From Burkholderia sp. OK233 (GTDB lineage Bacteria; Pseudomonadota; Gammaproteobacteria; Burkholderiales; Burkholderiaceae), in NCBI RefSeq assembly GCF_900230185.1, contig NZ_OCSR01000001.1:4464001-4528000 (forward strand): a DNA stretch of 64,000 nucleotides, read 5' to 3'. The notes under the pieces were generated by a model that saw nothing but the letters and a program-made list of their open reading frames with translations, did not search any database and was not told the DNA's origin. The translations under genes and the position numbers were made by a program. Positions 43,700 through 52,663 of the stretch are shown here, piece after piece. Position 1 is the first letter of the stretch. Each line of letters begins with the position of its first letter.

Positions 43700-44083
43700 T
43701 TACTTGCAGCGCACGATCATCGAACGGTTTTTCACGTTGGCCGAGACGACGTTCGTGACGCTGCCGCCTGCAGCGCCGCCTTCGTCGTTGTCTTTCGACA
43801 CGATGTCGTAGCCGGTTGCGCCACAGGCCTTGCCGGCCTGCACGTAGCAGGAGGCCCAACTGGACGCGGCGTCGGCGCCGCTACAGTTCACCGCAAAGCC
43901 CGTCTGGCCGTTCGGCAGATTGATCAGCGAGGTGGTGTTCGACGATGCGCAGCCGGCGAGACCCGCGCCGAGCAGCACGGCGGCGGGCAGCGCGGCAGAC
44001 AGGGACGCCCTGCGGACTAGAGCAAGCGCGGCGCTGCTGGGTCGGAAGCGGCCGGAGCGGCGCAGTTGCGTCATGAAATGCAT
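43700..44083 (-). CDS. Small predicted lipoprotein of unknown function
   Basis: A 127-residue protein with a long basic N-region, a hydrophobic core and a lipobox 'LAGCASS', so it should be lipid-anchored after export. The mature part has Cys residues in 'NCSGADAASSWASCYVQAGK', 'ACGATGYD' and the C-terminal 'MIVRCK', which may form disulfides. I recognise a pattern common in Burkholderia secreted proteins of unknown role. ATG 44083 has AAGGAAAC upstream; the longer frame is shadow. Confidence 0.8.
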   Translation of the reverse strand: MHFMTQLRRSGRFRPSSAALALVRRASLSAALPAAVLLGAGLAGCASSNTTSLINLPNGQTGFAVNCSGADAASSWASCYVQAGKACGATGYDIVSKDNDEGGAAGGSVTNVVSANVKNRSMIVRCK

Positions 44084-44147
44084 CGTGATGTTTCCTTTCA
44101 AATAGATATCGAGACTCGCCACGCACACCGGAAGCGTGCCCGCAAGG

Positions 44148-44339
44148 CTAACGCGTTTCGATCGTGATGCCCGCCGCGCGAACCTGTTGGCGGCTTTCCG
44201 CGCCGCTTTCGGTTGCCGCGTCTTCCCAGATGCTGATGGCTTTCGGAATGTCGATGCCGTGGCTTTCGGCGTAAGCAAACCAGGTGTTTGCCGCATCCGG
44301 CTCAGGCAGTTCGTGGTTCTGCAGAAAATATTTTCCCAT
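44148..44339 (-). CDS. Small hypothetical protein
   Basis: A 63-residue acidic protein starting 'MGKYFLQNHELPEPDAANTW', with no signal peptide or membrane segment. Codon composition matches neighbouring genes and a weak GCGAG lies upstream of the ATG. I cannot assign a function. It lies 64 bp upstream of the lipoprotein gene on the same strand. Confidence 0.6.
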   Translation of the reverse strand: MGKYFLQNHELPEPDAANTWFAYAESHGIDIPKAISIWEDAATESGAESRQQVRAAGITIETR

Positions 44340-44606
44340 ACTGTGCTCGCTGACCTGGAAATCGCGTCACTGCGTCAGCACGGATCGTGCCGGTGAACCG
44401 GTTCGACAGAAGCGGTCGGCACAAGTGCAATCCGGCGTGTCGATTTGCGTGCGAAGCCTATCGACATGGGGCGCGCGACGTTGACCAGGCGGGCGCTCGA
44501 GGCTGGACCGCAGTCCGGTCGCGCGAGTACCATATCGGGCATATCCGGGGGGCGACCGGTACTCCCCGGTGTCCGTTTCCCGCCGGATCCTTCTGATGAG
44601 GCGACC

Positions 44607-44816
44607 ATGGAAATTCGGTTTCCCGCGGACGCGCCCGCTTACCGCGACTCCAATCTGACGGTTGTCTTTCGCGCGCTCGTGGACGGCGAACCGGTACCGT
44701 GCGCGATCTCGGTCGAGGCGCTCGAAGACCACTTCGGCGCGTACACCGAGGATCTCGAAGGCTGGATGCGCGCGTTCGACGCCGGGCGTCCGCGCATCGA
44801 GGCGGTTGCGCGCTAA
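44607..44816 (+). CDS. DUF1488 family protein
   Basis: A 69-residue protein: 'IRFPADAPAYRDSNLTVVFR', 'PCAISVEALEDHFGA' and 'AFDAGRPRIEAVAR' follow the DUF1488 pattern, a small soluble family of unknown function. ATG 44607 has GAGG 6 nt upstream. No operon partner on this strand. Confidence 0.85.
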   Translation: MEIRFPADAPAYRDSNLTVVFRALVDGEPVPCAISVEALEDHFGAYTEDLEGWMRAFDAGRPRIEAVAR

Positions 44817-44982
44817 CATTTGCAGATCAGCAATGGCACGCCTGTCTTGCTCAAGAGCGGCCACTTTCCGCCCGGCAACGCGGCGGGCTGATCCGGTTCA
44901 TTCGCACAGGCACGAACAACGCGCTTCACACCCGCTCGCCTGCGAAAGCCGTCCACAATCAGGCGGTTTTCGCGGCGTCCCG

Positions 44983-45969
44983 TTACGTGTCTGTACTCGC
45001 CGATACCGCCGCGCGCGCGGCGTCGAACGCATGGCGGATACCGTCTTTGTACGAAGTTTTGGCGATCGGACCGAGCAGCTGTGTCAGCGCCGAGTCGTCA
45101 AGCACAACCGGCTCGGTCATCAGGTAGTTCATCTCCACCAGTTCCCGCATCAGCGGATTGAAGAGGCCGAGCACGCGCAGCATGGTCTTGCCGGCCACCA
45201 TCAGCTTCGGCTCGCGGCCCGCCAGCGCATAGGCTTGTCTCGCCACTTCGCGCTGCGTGATCGTGCCCGTGCCGGCCAGATGCCACCAGCGGCCGTACGC
45301 TTCGGGCGTACGTGTGAGTTTCTCGACCACCGGTCCGATATCCGGCAGGTAGATGAATTCGTGCGGCACATCGACCGGCCCGATCACCTGCGCGCGCTTG
45401 CCGTGCGCCGCGCCCTCGAATATGCCGTTGATCAGACTGCGTTCGATGCAGTGACCGTAGAAATCCGGCAGGCGCAGCACCAGCGTCGACAAACTGGTTG
45501 ACCCGCTTGTGCGCCCGTGTGCCGCCAGCACCAGTTTTTCCTGCTCGAGCCGCATCTTGCCTTTGAACGTATGGGGCTCACGCGGATGATTTTCGTCAAT
45601 CGGATTGCCGCGTGCGCGGCCGTACGGATACACCGTGCCGATCAGAATGAAGCGTTCGACGCCTGCCGCCGTCACGCCGTCGAGAGTTCTTTGCATGAGC
45701 GGCGGATGTGAGGCGAACTGATCGTAGGGCACGCCCACCAGATAGATCACCGTCTGCAAACCAGCCGCCGCGGCGCTAATCGAAGCCGGGTCGTCCGGAT
45801 TCCACGTGACGATTTCCGCATGCGGGTCGTGGCCGAAGGCCGCTTCGAGCGGCGCACGCGAGCGGCCGACTACCCGGTAATCCCGGCCCGCCGCGCTCAG
45901 CGCCGCCCCGATGATTTGACCGGCGGCGCCCGCGGCGCCGAATAAACCCACTTTCCCTGTAGCTTGCAT
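44983..45969 (-). CDS. NAD(P)-dependent epimerase/dehydratase-like (NmrA-type) protein
   Basis: A 328-residue atypical short-chain dehydrogenase. 'KVGLFGAAGAAGQIIGAALS' is the Rossmann motif, 'FILIGTVYPYGRARGNPIDE' includes the catalytic-position Tyr, and 'LVLRLPDFYGHCIERSLING' is typical of this NAD-dependent epimerase/dehydratase group. Substrate unknown. ATG 45969 has AGGAG 6 nt upstream. It is divergent from a TetR regulator with a palindromic operator between them, so it is the likely regulated gene. Confidence 0.85.
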   Translation of the reverse strand: MQATGKVGLFGAAGAAGQIIGAALSAAGRDYRVVGRSRAPLEAAFGHDPHAEIVTWNPDDPASISAAAAGLQTVIYLVGVPYDQFASHPPLMQRTLDGVTAAGVERFILIGTVYPYGRARGNPIDENHPREPHTFKGKMRLEQEKLVLAAHGRTSGSTSLSTLVLRLPDFYGHCIERSLINGIFEGAAHGKRAQVIGPVDVPHEFIYLPDIGPVVEKLTRTPEAYGRWWHLAGTGTITQREVARQAYALAGREPKLMVAGKTMLRVLGLFNPLMRELVEMNYLMTEPVVLDDSALTQLLGPIAKTSYKDGIRHAFDAARAAVSASTDT

Positions 45970-46034
45970 GAACGACTCCTGAAGACGGCGCCGTATCGCG
46001 CCTGGGTGAGCTTGTTTGACTGATGAGAATTTAA

Positions 46035-46064
46035 TGAACACTGTTCAGTAAACGGTGTTCAGTT
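46035..46064. promoter_or_regulatory. Operator palindromes between NmrA-like and TetR genes
   Basis: TGAACA-C-TGTTCA (46035-46047) is a perfect 13-bp palindrome, and a related half site GTGTTCAGT lies at 46055-46063. It sits in the 126-bp divergent promoter region, the expected place for autoregulation by the TetR protein. Confidence 0.7.
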
Positions 46065-46095
46065 TAATTTGACTTTTCAGTTTGTCAAGCCGAAA

Positions 46096-47043
46096 ATGCC
46101 TGGCATGGGAATCGTCGAACGAAAAAGCCGTCAGAAACAGGCGCTGCGCGAGCGCATCCTTGATGCAGCGCGGCGCATCGTGATGCGCGAAGGCTTCGCC
46201 GCGCTGTCAATGCGCAAGATTGCCGACGCCATCGAGTATTCACCCGCCACGCTGTACCTTCACTTCGCGAGCCGCGATGAAATTGCGCAGGCCTTGTGTG
46301 CGGAAGGTTATGCGCAACTGCTGGCGACATTCGTGCCGCTCACGCAGATCGCCGATCCAGCTGAGCGTTTGAAGGCGCTCGGGCGTGCTTATGTGGCATT
46401 CGGTGTTGCGCATCCGGAAACCTACCGGCTGATCTTCATGGAAGACCCGAGCTACACCGGCGCGGCACTGGGCGGCGCGGCGGCTGCGTCTGGCAAGGGT
46501 GCGGGTGGGGTGGTTGCTGCGGTCGCGGATGCAGCTGCTGATGCCGCGAACGAAACAGTGGATCCCACGGCCGCTGGGACAATAGCAGCAGGAACTACCG
46601 CAGCGGCTTCCACCGCCTCCGGAAAAGCGAACCTCGCGCCCGCGAAAGCGGACGACGACCCCGGCGACGCCGCCTTGCACATCATGCTCCGCGCGCTCGA
46701 AGAGTTGAAAGCGGCGGGGCGCTTGCCCGCGTCAACGGACGTGGCCGTGTGGGCGGAGGCCTTCTGGGCGACCCTGCACGGCATCGTCGCGCTCAACCTC
46801 ACATGCCCCGTGTTTCCGAGCGCGCCGCTGGATACGGTGGTGGGCGTCGCGCTCGATACCTGGCTGGGTATGCAATCCGCCGGGCAGCCGCAAGGCGCCG
46901 CAAAATCCACGCGCGCCGGCAAGAAAAAGTCCGCTGAAGCGCCGGCGGAATCGGACACAGAAGCGCACTCAGAAGCGCACGCAGAATCGCGCGCTGACAC
47001 GGGCGTCAAACCCGCCGCCAAGCCCAAATCCGCAAGTGCGTGA
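46096..47043 (+). CDS. TetR family regulator with low-complexity insert
   Basis: A 315-residue regulator. The N-terminal DNA-binding domain has 'QALRERILDAARRIVMREGF' and the HTH 'LSMRKIADAIEYSPATLYLH'. The ligand domain has the WHG pattern in 'WAEAFWATLHGIVALNLTCP'. Between residues about 135 and 195 lies an Ala/Gly/Thr-rich insert, and the last 45 residues are Lys/Glu/Ser-rich, so the protein is about 100 residues longer than typical TetR regulators. ATG 46096 or 46105 are both possible. It probably represses the divergent dehydrogenase-like gene. Confidence 0.88.
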   Translation: MPGMGIVERKSRQKQALRERILDAARRIVMREGFAALSMRKIADAIEYSPATLYLHFASRDEIAQALCAEGYAQLLATFVPLTQIADPAERLKALGRAYVAFGVAHPETYRLIFMEDPSYTGAALGGAAAASGKGAGGVVAAVADAAADAANETVDPTAAGTIAAGTTAAASTASGKANLAPAKADDDPGDAALHIMLRALEELKAAGRLPASTDVAVWAEAFWATLHGIVALNLTCPVFPSAPLDTVVGVALDTWLGMQSAGQPQGAAKSTRAGKKKSAEAPAESDTEAHSEAHAESRADTGVKPAAKPKSASA

Positions 47044-47089
47044 TAACGTTCAGTTCCGATTCATTTCGCGCCATCGCGCTTAGCTCTCC

Positions 47090-48226
47090 ATGTCCATTTC
47101 CGTCTCGCCCGCCGTCAGCGACGAAGTCGCGACTTATGTAGCCAACCGCATCGGTTTCATCGACCTGGAGAGACCGAAGGCGCTCAACGCGCTGTCGACC
47201 GGCATGATTCGCGCGATGCATGCGGCGCTCGATCAGTGGCGCGAAAATCCCGACGTACTTGCCGTGGTGGTGCGCAGCCAGCATCCGCGCGCGTTCTGCG
47301 CGGGCGGCGATGTTCGCTTTCTGTACGAGTCGGCGCAGCGCGGCGAGCATGATGCGCGCGATACGTTTTTCACTGAGGAATACCGGCTCAATCACGCGAT
47401 TTTCACCTACCCGAAGCCGTATATCGCCTTGACGAACGGTGTCGTGATGGGCGGCGGCATGGGGATTTCGCAGGGCGCGCATCGTACCGGCGGCCTGCGG
47501 GTGGTGACGAACTCGACGAAGATGGCGATGCCCGAGACCCGCATTGGACTCTTTCCCGATGTCGGCGCGAGCTGGTTTCTGGCGCGCACGCCGGGCGCGC
47601 TCGGCCGCTATCTGGCGGTCACGGGCGAGACGATCGGCGCAGCAGACGCACTCTACGCAGGTCTCGCCGACGCCTATATCGACGACGCGGCATTGCCCGC
47701 GCTAGTCGATACCTTACGCAGCGAGCCGTTCGAACGTGGCGCGGACGTGGTGGCGAGCATCGAGCGTGAAGCCGCCAGGCATCAGGTCGTACCGGAACCC
47801 GACGCTTCACCGCTCGCGGGCACGCGCGCGTTGATCGACCGGCATTTCGCGTTGCCCGACATGACGCAGATTCTCGCGTCGCTGGAGCAGGAACGGCAGG
47901 GTGGCGGCGAGTCCACCGATTGGGCTGAGCAGACGATTGCCGTGTTGCGCGAACGTTCGCCGTTGTCGATGGCCGTGTCGCTGGACGTGGTGACACGCGC
48001 GGAGGGTTCGATGGCGGACGTGCTGCGCGGCGATCTCGATCTGACGCGCACGTGCTTCGCGCAGGGCGACACGATTGAAGGGATTCGCGCGCGCATCATC
48101 GACAAGGACAACGCGCCACACTGGCGTTTTGCGCGTATCGAAGACGTGAGCGCCGCCGATGTGGCGAAGATGTTCGAAAGCCCGTGGCCGGCAAACGAAC
48201 ACCCGTTGCGCGATCTGCGCGGTTAA
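47090..48226 (+). CDS. Enoyl-CoA hydratase/isomerase family protein, 3-hydroxyisobutyryl-CoA hydrolase-like
   Basis: A 378-residue crotonase-fold enzyme. 'PRAFCAGGDVRFLYESAQRG' is the oxyanion-hole region and 'MPETRIGLFPDVGASWFLAR' contains the catalytic Glu/Asp region typical of 3-hydroxyisobutyryl-CoA hydrolases of valine breakdown. Length and the C-terminal helical part ('TCFAQGDTIEGIRARIIDKD') fit that subgroup better than short enoyl-CoA hydratases. It lies 46 bp after the TetR gene in the same direction. Confidence 0.88.
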   Translation: MSISVSPAVSDEVATYVANRIGFIDLERPKALNALSTGMIRAMHAALDQWRENPDVLAVVVRSQHPRAFCAGGDVRFLYESAQRGEHDARDTFFTEEYRLNHAIFTYPKPYIALTNGVVMGGGMGISQGAHRTGGLRVVTNSTKMAMPETRIGLFPDVGASWFLARTPGALGRYLAVTGETIGAADALYAGLADAYIDDAALPALVDTLRSEPFERGADVVASIEREAARHQVVPEPDASPLAGTRALIDRHFALPDMTQILASLEQERQGGGESTDWAEQTIAVLRERSPLSMAVSLDVVTRAEGSMADVLRGDLDLTRTCFAQGDTIEGIRARIIDKDNAPHWRFARIEDVSAADVAKMFESPWPANEHPLRDLRG

Positions 48227-48267
48227 GCGGGATCGGGCCGCAACGTCAAAACAATCGAAGCAGCAGG

Positions 48268-48294
48268 GCTATGCCGGGCTTTGCCTCGGCATGG
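48268..48294. terminator. Hairpin between convergent genes
   Basis: GCTATGCCG and CGGCATGGC (48268-48276, 48286-48294) pair around a short loop, between the hydrolase stop and the stop of the leftward membrane-protein gene. It has no long T-run, so it is at most a weak bidirectional terminator. Confidence 0.45.
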
Positions 48295-48321
48295 CCAGAC
48301 GAGCAGACACCAGGAAGGCGC

Positions 48322-48747
48322 TCAGTCTTCGTCTTCGCTCGCCATGAATGCGCGCATGAACACCAGCGCGCCCCAGCCCCACATCGCGTTTGCCGCGAAA
48401 CCCACCGCGAGGCGCGGCAGCATGTTGCCGCTCGGCCAGATGCCGCGCAACGGATCGACCACAAACACGCTCGCCGCCGTCAACGCAAGGCCGCCGAACA
48501 CGAAGGCGGGCACCCACGGTGCGCGGCGCCCCGGTGCGACGCGCAACAGCCACGCCATCAGCACAGCCCAGAATGCGCTCCAGATCGCGTTCGCAATAAA
48601 CTCCGGCAGCCCGAGCGGCAAAAACGGCGCAGTCGAAAAACCGGTTGGGTCGATCAGACCAGCTGCGTGCAGCAGCGCCAGGGTCGATTCATGAAAGAAC
48701 AGGGAAGCCAGAAAACCGGCGACGAACGGCAGGATGAGTTTTTGCAT
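48322..48747 (-). CDS. Small integral membrane protein of unknown function
   Basis: A 141-residue protein with four hydrophobic segments ('LILPFVAGFLASLFFHEST', 'AIWSAFWAVLMAWLLRVA', 'FVFGGLALTAASVFVVDPLR' and 'VGFAANAMWGWGALVFMRAF') and an acidic tail. I do not recognise a characterised family. An in-frame GTG at 48756 would add three residues. It faces the hydrolase gene and has no same-strand partner nearby. Confidence 0.75.
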   Translation of the reverse strand: MQKLILPFVAGFLASLFFHESTLALLHAAGLIDPTGFSTAPFLPLGLPEFIANAIWSAFWAVLMAWLLRVAPGRRAPWVPAFVFGGLALTAASVFVVDPLRGIWPSGNMLPRLAVGFAANAMWGWGALVFMRAFMASEDED

Positions 48748-49281
48748 GCATTGCACCGCGAGAGATCAGGCGGCGTGGTTCACGCGGCCTGCACCGGATT
48801 ATTGGAAACGTGGCGCCATTATATATAGGGGTACCCGGCTTCCAGCGTAGGTATGGCGCAACATCCGTATGCTTTAGCGTCGGGCTAATCACGAAAGTGG
48901 AAAACCTAAGCTAAAAAAAATCGTTCAAAAGCCGGGCCCTGATCCATAGACTGCTTCTCCATGCAGACGGTGTTTGCCGCCGTCGCCCATTTAATCGAGC
49001 GCATCACGCGCACGTCTGGTCGAGGGAAGCCGTCGCGATGTCCTGCCTGATGCCGATCTTCAGCCGCTCCATGGCACACACGCGCTTGCGGATGCGCTGT
49101 CGGAACTAGTCCCGCAACTAGTCCGCTTTTCGCCGCAGTTTTTCCTTTCCTTTTTTGCGCCTGCATCTCCGGCTCTTGTGCCGGAGGGATGTGCGCGACC
49201 AGCGGCGCGCGGCTGGCGTGTGCGCTTTCACTCGACGCACCGTTTCCATTCAATCCAGTTTCGAACAAGCAGGAGCAGCAA
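48748..49281. other. 534-bp intergenic region upstream of ssuD
   Basis: No convincing gene. A duplicated AACTAGTCC lies at about 49104-49125, and a stem CTCCGGC/GCCGGAG (49169-49175, 49182-49188) falls in the probable ssuD leader. Short frames here do not resemble ssuE or ssuA, which often precede ssuD. Confidence 0.5.
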
Positions 49282-50442
49282 ATGAATGTGTTCTGGTTCA
49301 TTCCGACTCACGGCGACAGCCGCTATCTCGGTACGTCCCAAGGCGCACGCGCAGCGGATTACGACTACTTCCAGCAGATCGCCGTCGCCGCCGACACGCT
49401 CGGCTACGAGGGCGTGCTGCTGCCGACCGGCCGTTCATGCGAAGACGCATGGGTCGTCGCGTCGAGCCTGATCGCCGCGACCAAACGTCTGAAGTTTCTG
49501 GTGGCGATCCGTCCGGGCATTTCGTCACCGGGTCTGGCGGCACGCATGGCGGCGACCTTCGACCGTCTGTCGAATGGACGTCTGCTGATCAACGTCGTGA
49601 CCGGCGGCGATTCGGCTGAACTGGAAGGCGACGGCGTGTTCGTCGATCACGACACGCGCTATGAAATCACCGACGAATTCCTGCATATCTGGCGCAAGCT
49701 GCTGACCGCCGCGCATACCAACGACGCGATCGATTTCACCGGCAAGCATCTGACCTCGAAGGGCGGCAAGGCGCTGTATCCGCCGGTGCAGAACCCGCAT
49801 CCGCCGCTGTGGTTCGGCGGTTCGTCGGCGGCTGCGCACGACATTGCGGGCGATCACATCGACACATATCTGACGTGGGGCGAACCGCCCGCGGCCGTCG
49901 CGAAGAAGATCGTCGACATTCGCGCCCGCGCCGAAGCGCGTGGCCGCAAGATCAAGTTCGGCATTCGCCTGCACGTCATCGTGCGCGAGACTGAAGAAGA
50001 AGCATGGGGCGCCGCCGACAAACTGATCAGCAAGCTCGACGACGAAACCATTTCCCGTGCGCAGGCTTCGTTCTCGAAGATGGATTCCGAAGGACAGCGC
50101 CGCATGGCCTCGTTGCACGGAGGCAAGCGCGGCACACGCGCGGAACTCGAGGTGTATCCGCATCTGTGGGCGGGCGTGGGTCTCGTGCGCGGTGGTGCGG
50201 GGACGGCGCTGGTCGGCAATCCCGAGCAGGTGGCGGCGCTGATGAACGAGTACGCGGCGCTCGGTATCGACACGTTCATCCTGTCCGGCTATCCGCATCT
50301 CGAAGAGTCGTATCGCTTCGCCGAGTTGGTGTTCCCGTTGCTGCCGGGCCGTCAAAGCAAGGTCGCGGGCGGTCCGCTGTCGGGGCCGTTCGGCGAGATC
50401 GTCGGCAACAACTATCTGCCGAAGGCGGCGAGTTCGAGCTGA
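49282..50442 (+). CDS. ssuD: FMNH2-dependent alkanesulfonate monooxygenase
   Basis: A 386-residue luciferase-like TIM-barrel enzyme that releases sulfite from alkanesulfonates using FMNH2 and oxygen. 'MNVFWFIPTHGDSRYLGTSQ', 'GVLLPTGRSCEDAWVVASSL', 'RLLINVVTGGDSAELEGDGV' and 'FILSGYPHLEESYRFAELVF' are characteristic SsuD segments. ATG 49282 has AGGAG upstream. It begins an operon with ssuC and ssuB. No FMN reductase (ssuE) or sulfonate-binding protein (ssuA) is in the window. Confidence 0.96.
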   Translation: MNVFWFIPTHGDSRYLGTSQGARAADYDYFQQIAVAADTLGYEGVLLPTGRSCEDAWVVASSLIAATKRLKFLVAIRPGISSPGLAARMAATFDRLSNGRLLINVVTGGDSAELEGDGVFVDHDTRYEITDEFLHIWRKLLTAAHTNDAIDFTGKHLTSKGGKALYPPVQNPHPPLWFGGSSAAAHDIAGDHIDTYLTWGEPPAAVAKKIVDIRARAEARGRKIKFGIRLHVIVRETEEEAWGAADKLISKLDDETISRAQASFSKMDSEGQRRMASLHGGKRGTRAELEVYPHLWAGVGLVRGGAGTALVGNPEQVAALMNEYAALGIDTFILSGYPHLEESYRFAELVFPLLPGRQSKVAGGPLSGPFGEIVGNNYLPKAASSS

Positions 50443-50498
50443 GCGCTTGCGCCCGGTTCGGCAATGACGCCCATCGATAAGCAACGAGGACAATCATC

Positions 50499-51353
50499 AT
50501 GGCTCAATCCACTGTGAGTGCGGAACGAGGCACACACGCAGGCTCGGGCGCGGCTTTTGGCGCGGGCCTCGGCGTATTGCGCCGCATCGGCGCGCCTCTG
50601 GCGCCGTGGCTCGTGCCGCTGGCGATTCTGCTGGCGTGGGAATTCGCCGCACGCAGCGGCATTCTCTCAACGCGCGTGCTGCCTGAACCGCTCGCGGTCG
50701 TGAAGGCCGCGTGGTCGCTGATCCAGTCCGGCGAAATGTGGGCGGACGTAAAGGTCAGCACGTGGCGCGCGGTGTCGGGCTTTACGATCGGCGGCGGCAT
50801 CGGACTCGTGCTCGGCCTCGCGACGGGTCTCTTCAAACCCGCTGAAATCGCGCTCGATTCGACAGTGCAGATGGTCCGCAACATTCCCGCGCTGGCGATG
50901 ATTCCGCTCGTGATCCTGTGGTTCGGTATCGAGGAAGAGGCAAAGGTGTTTCTCGTCGCGCTGGGTGTTTTTTTTCCGGTCTACGTGAACACGTTTCACG
51001 GCATCCGGTCGGTGGATGCCAATCTGATCGAGATGGCGCGCAGTTATGGCGTGAAGGGTTTCGCGCTGTACCGGCATGTGATTTTGCCGGGGGCGTTGCC
51101 CTCGATTCTGGTCGGCGTGCGTTTCGCGTTCGGGCTGATGTGGGTCACGCTGATCGTCGCTGAAACCATTTCCGCGCAGTCGGGCATCGGCTACATGACG
51201 ATGAACGCACGCGAATTCCTGCAAACCGATGTGGTGGTGGTCGGCATCCTGCTGTACGCGGCGCTCGGCAAACTTGCCGACGTGCTGGCCAAGAGTCTCG
51301 AGCGTGTATCGCTGCGTTGGCATCCTGCCTATCAACGAGGAGCGAAAACATGA
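50499..51353 (+). CDS. ssuC: Aliphatic sulfonate ABC transporter permease
   Basis: A 284-residue membrane protein with about six helices. 'LAILLAWEFAARSGILSTRV' precedes the first conserved region, and 'VYVNTFHGIRSVDANLIEMA' to 'VILPGALPSILVGVRFAFGL' includes the EAA-like coupling loop. It has a longer cytoplasmic N-terminus than E. coli SsuC. Its stop overlaps the ssuB start (51350-51353), and ssuD is 56 bp upstream, so the three are cotranscribed. Confidence 0.95.
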   Translation: MAQSTVSAERGTHAGSGAAFGAGLGVLRRIGAPLAPWLVPLAILLAWEFAARSGILSTRVLPEPLAVVKAAWSLIQSGEMWADVKVSTWRAVSGFTIGGGIGLVLGLATGLFKPAEIALDSTVQMVRNIPALAMIPLVILWFGIEEEAKVFLVALGVFFPVYVNTFHGIRSVDANLIEMARSYGVKGFALYRHVILPGALPSILVGVRFAFGLMWVTLIVAETISAQSGIGYMTMNAREFLQTDVVVVGILLYAALGKLADVLAKSLERVSLRWHPAYQRGAKT

Positions 51354-52351
51354 GTGCAACGACATTGTCGGCTTCGTTCGGCGGCATCGCGGGCAGCGAT
51401 CTCGAGGCCGAACTGGCGCAACCGCGCACTGTCGATCACGACGCGGACGAAGCTGCTGGCTTCGACCGTGCGGATTCGGCGCACGATCGGCAGCGCGTGG
51501 CCGTCGTGCCTTCGGCGACCGGTGTATCGGCGCGCAACGACGCACGCCGCTCCGGCGATTTTTCGGTCGAGTTGCGCGGCGTCGGCAAGCAGTACGGCGA
51601 GCGCACGGTGCTGTCCGATTTTGATTTGTCGATCGAGCGTGGCAGTTTCGTGGCGATCGTCGGCCGCAGCGGCTGCGGAAAATCGACTTTGCTGCGCCTG
51701 GTCGCGGGTCTGGAGAAGGCCACGTCGGGCGTGCTCGAAAAGCGCGCCGAAGACGGCCAGCCGCTCGACACGCGCATCATGTTCCAGGACGCGCGGCTCC
51801 TGCCCTGGAAGAGCGTGCTGCAAAACGTGATGCTCGGCCTCGGCCGCAGCGCCCGTGAAGATGCGCGCGCCGTGCTCGACGAAGTCGGCTTGCTGGAGCG
51901 CGCCAACGACTGGCCCGCGCAGCTCTCCGGCGGTCAGCGGCAACGTGTGGCGCTGGCGCGTGCGCTGGTGCATCGGCCGCAATTGCTGCTGCTGGACGAA
52001 CCGCTCGGCGCGCTCGACGCGTTGACGCGCATCGAAATGCACGCGCTGATCGAACGCCTATGGCGCGAGCATCAATTTACCGCGTTGCTGGTGACGCACG
52101 ACGTGCATGAAGCCGTCGCGCTGGGCGACCGGATTCTGCTGATCGAAGAAGGGCGCATCGCGCTCGATCAGCCGGTGCCGCTGGCGCGCCCGCGGGCGCG
52201 TGCGTCGGCCGGTTTTGCCGCGCTGGAAGAACATGTGTTGCAACGCGTACTGAAGACGGCGCCGAACGACGACGCGCTGTCCCATCGCGCTTACGACGCA
52301 CGTGACGAGGGCCGCCTCACGCGGCCGACAGACGTCCGCTGGGCCGTCTGA
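51350..52351 (+). CDS. ssuB: Aliphatic sulfonate ABC transporter ATP-binding protein
   Basis: A 333-residue ATPase energising sulfonate uptake with SsuC. Walker A is 'GRSGCGKST', the Q-loop 'MFQDARLLPWKSVL', the signature 'LSGGQRQRVALARAL', and Walker B 'LLLLDEPLGALDAL'. The ABC domain is preceded by about 65 residues of acidic, disordered-looking sequence and followed by a roughly 50-residue tail. It is coupled to ssuC by a 4-bp overlap. Confidence 0.95.
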   Translation: MSATTLSASFGGIAGSDLEAELAQPRTVDHDADEAAGFDRADSAHDRQRVAVVPSATGVSARNDARRSGDFSVELRGVGKQYGERTVLSDFDLSIERGSFVAIVGRSGCGKSTLLRLVAGLEKATSGVLEKRAEDGQPLDTRIMFQDARLLPWKSVLQNVMLGLGRSAREDARAVLDEVGLLERANDWPAQLSGGQRQRVALARALVHRPQLLLLDEPLGALDALTRIEMHALIERLWREHQFTALLVTHDVHEAVALGDRILLIEEGRIALDQPVPLARPRARASAGFAALEEHVLQRVLKTAPNDDALSHRAYDARDEGRLTRPTDVRWAV

Positions 52352-52398
52352 CATCCCTTGACTGACCGTTTTCAATCGCTTTTCTGGAGTCACTCGAC

Positions 52399-52614
52399 AT
52401 GAGCATTTCCGCAATCAACGTACGCAATCAGTTCAAAGGCAACGTCAAGGAAATCATCCGCGGGCCGGTGGTGTCCGAGGTCGATGTGGACACGCCGTTC
52501 GGTATCGTCACCTCGGTGATCACCACGCGTTCGGTCGACGAACTCGACCTGAAGGTCGGTTCGGAAGTGGTCGCGCTGGTGAAGTCGACGGAGGTGTCGA
52601 TCGCACGTCTGTAA
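52399..52614 (+). CDS. TOBE-domain (molybdopterin-binding-like) protein
   Basis: A 71-residue single Mop/TOBE domain: 'SAINVRNQFKGNVKEIIRG' and 'TRSVDELDLKVGSEVVALVK' with terminal 'STEVSIARL'. Small Mop proteins bind molybdate or tungstate. The position at the end of the ssu operon resembles SsuF of pseudomonads, also a Mop-type protein, but its role in sulfonate use is unclear. Start ATG is preceded by CTGGAG. Confidence 0.9.
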   Translation: MSISAINVRNQFKGNVKEIIRGPVVSEVDVDTPFGIVTSVITTRSVDELDLKVGSEVVALVKSTEVSIARL

Positions 52615-52663
52615 GCGCGCGACTGCACTATTCGCACTGCTCGTACCGTCACGCGCGCCGACA

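Noticed and set aside
48906..49301. A 131-codon minus-strand frame before ssuD
   Set aside because: It overlaps the ssuD start antisense, has no family likeness and no ribosome site; kept as intergenic.
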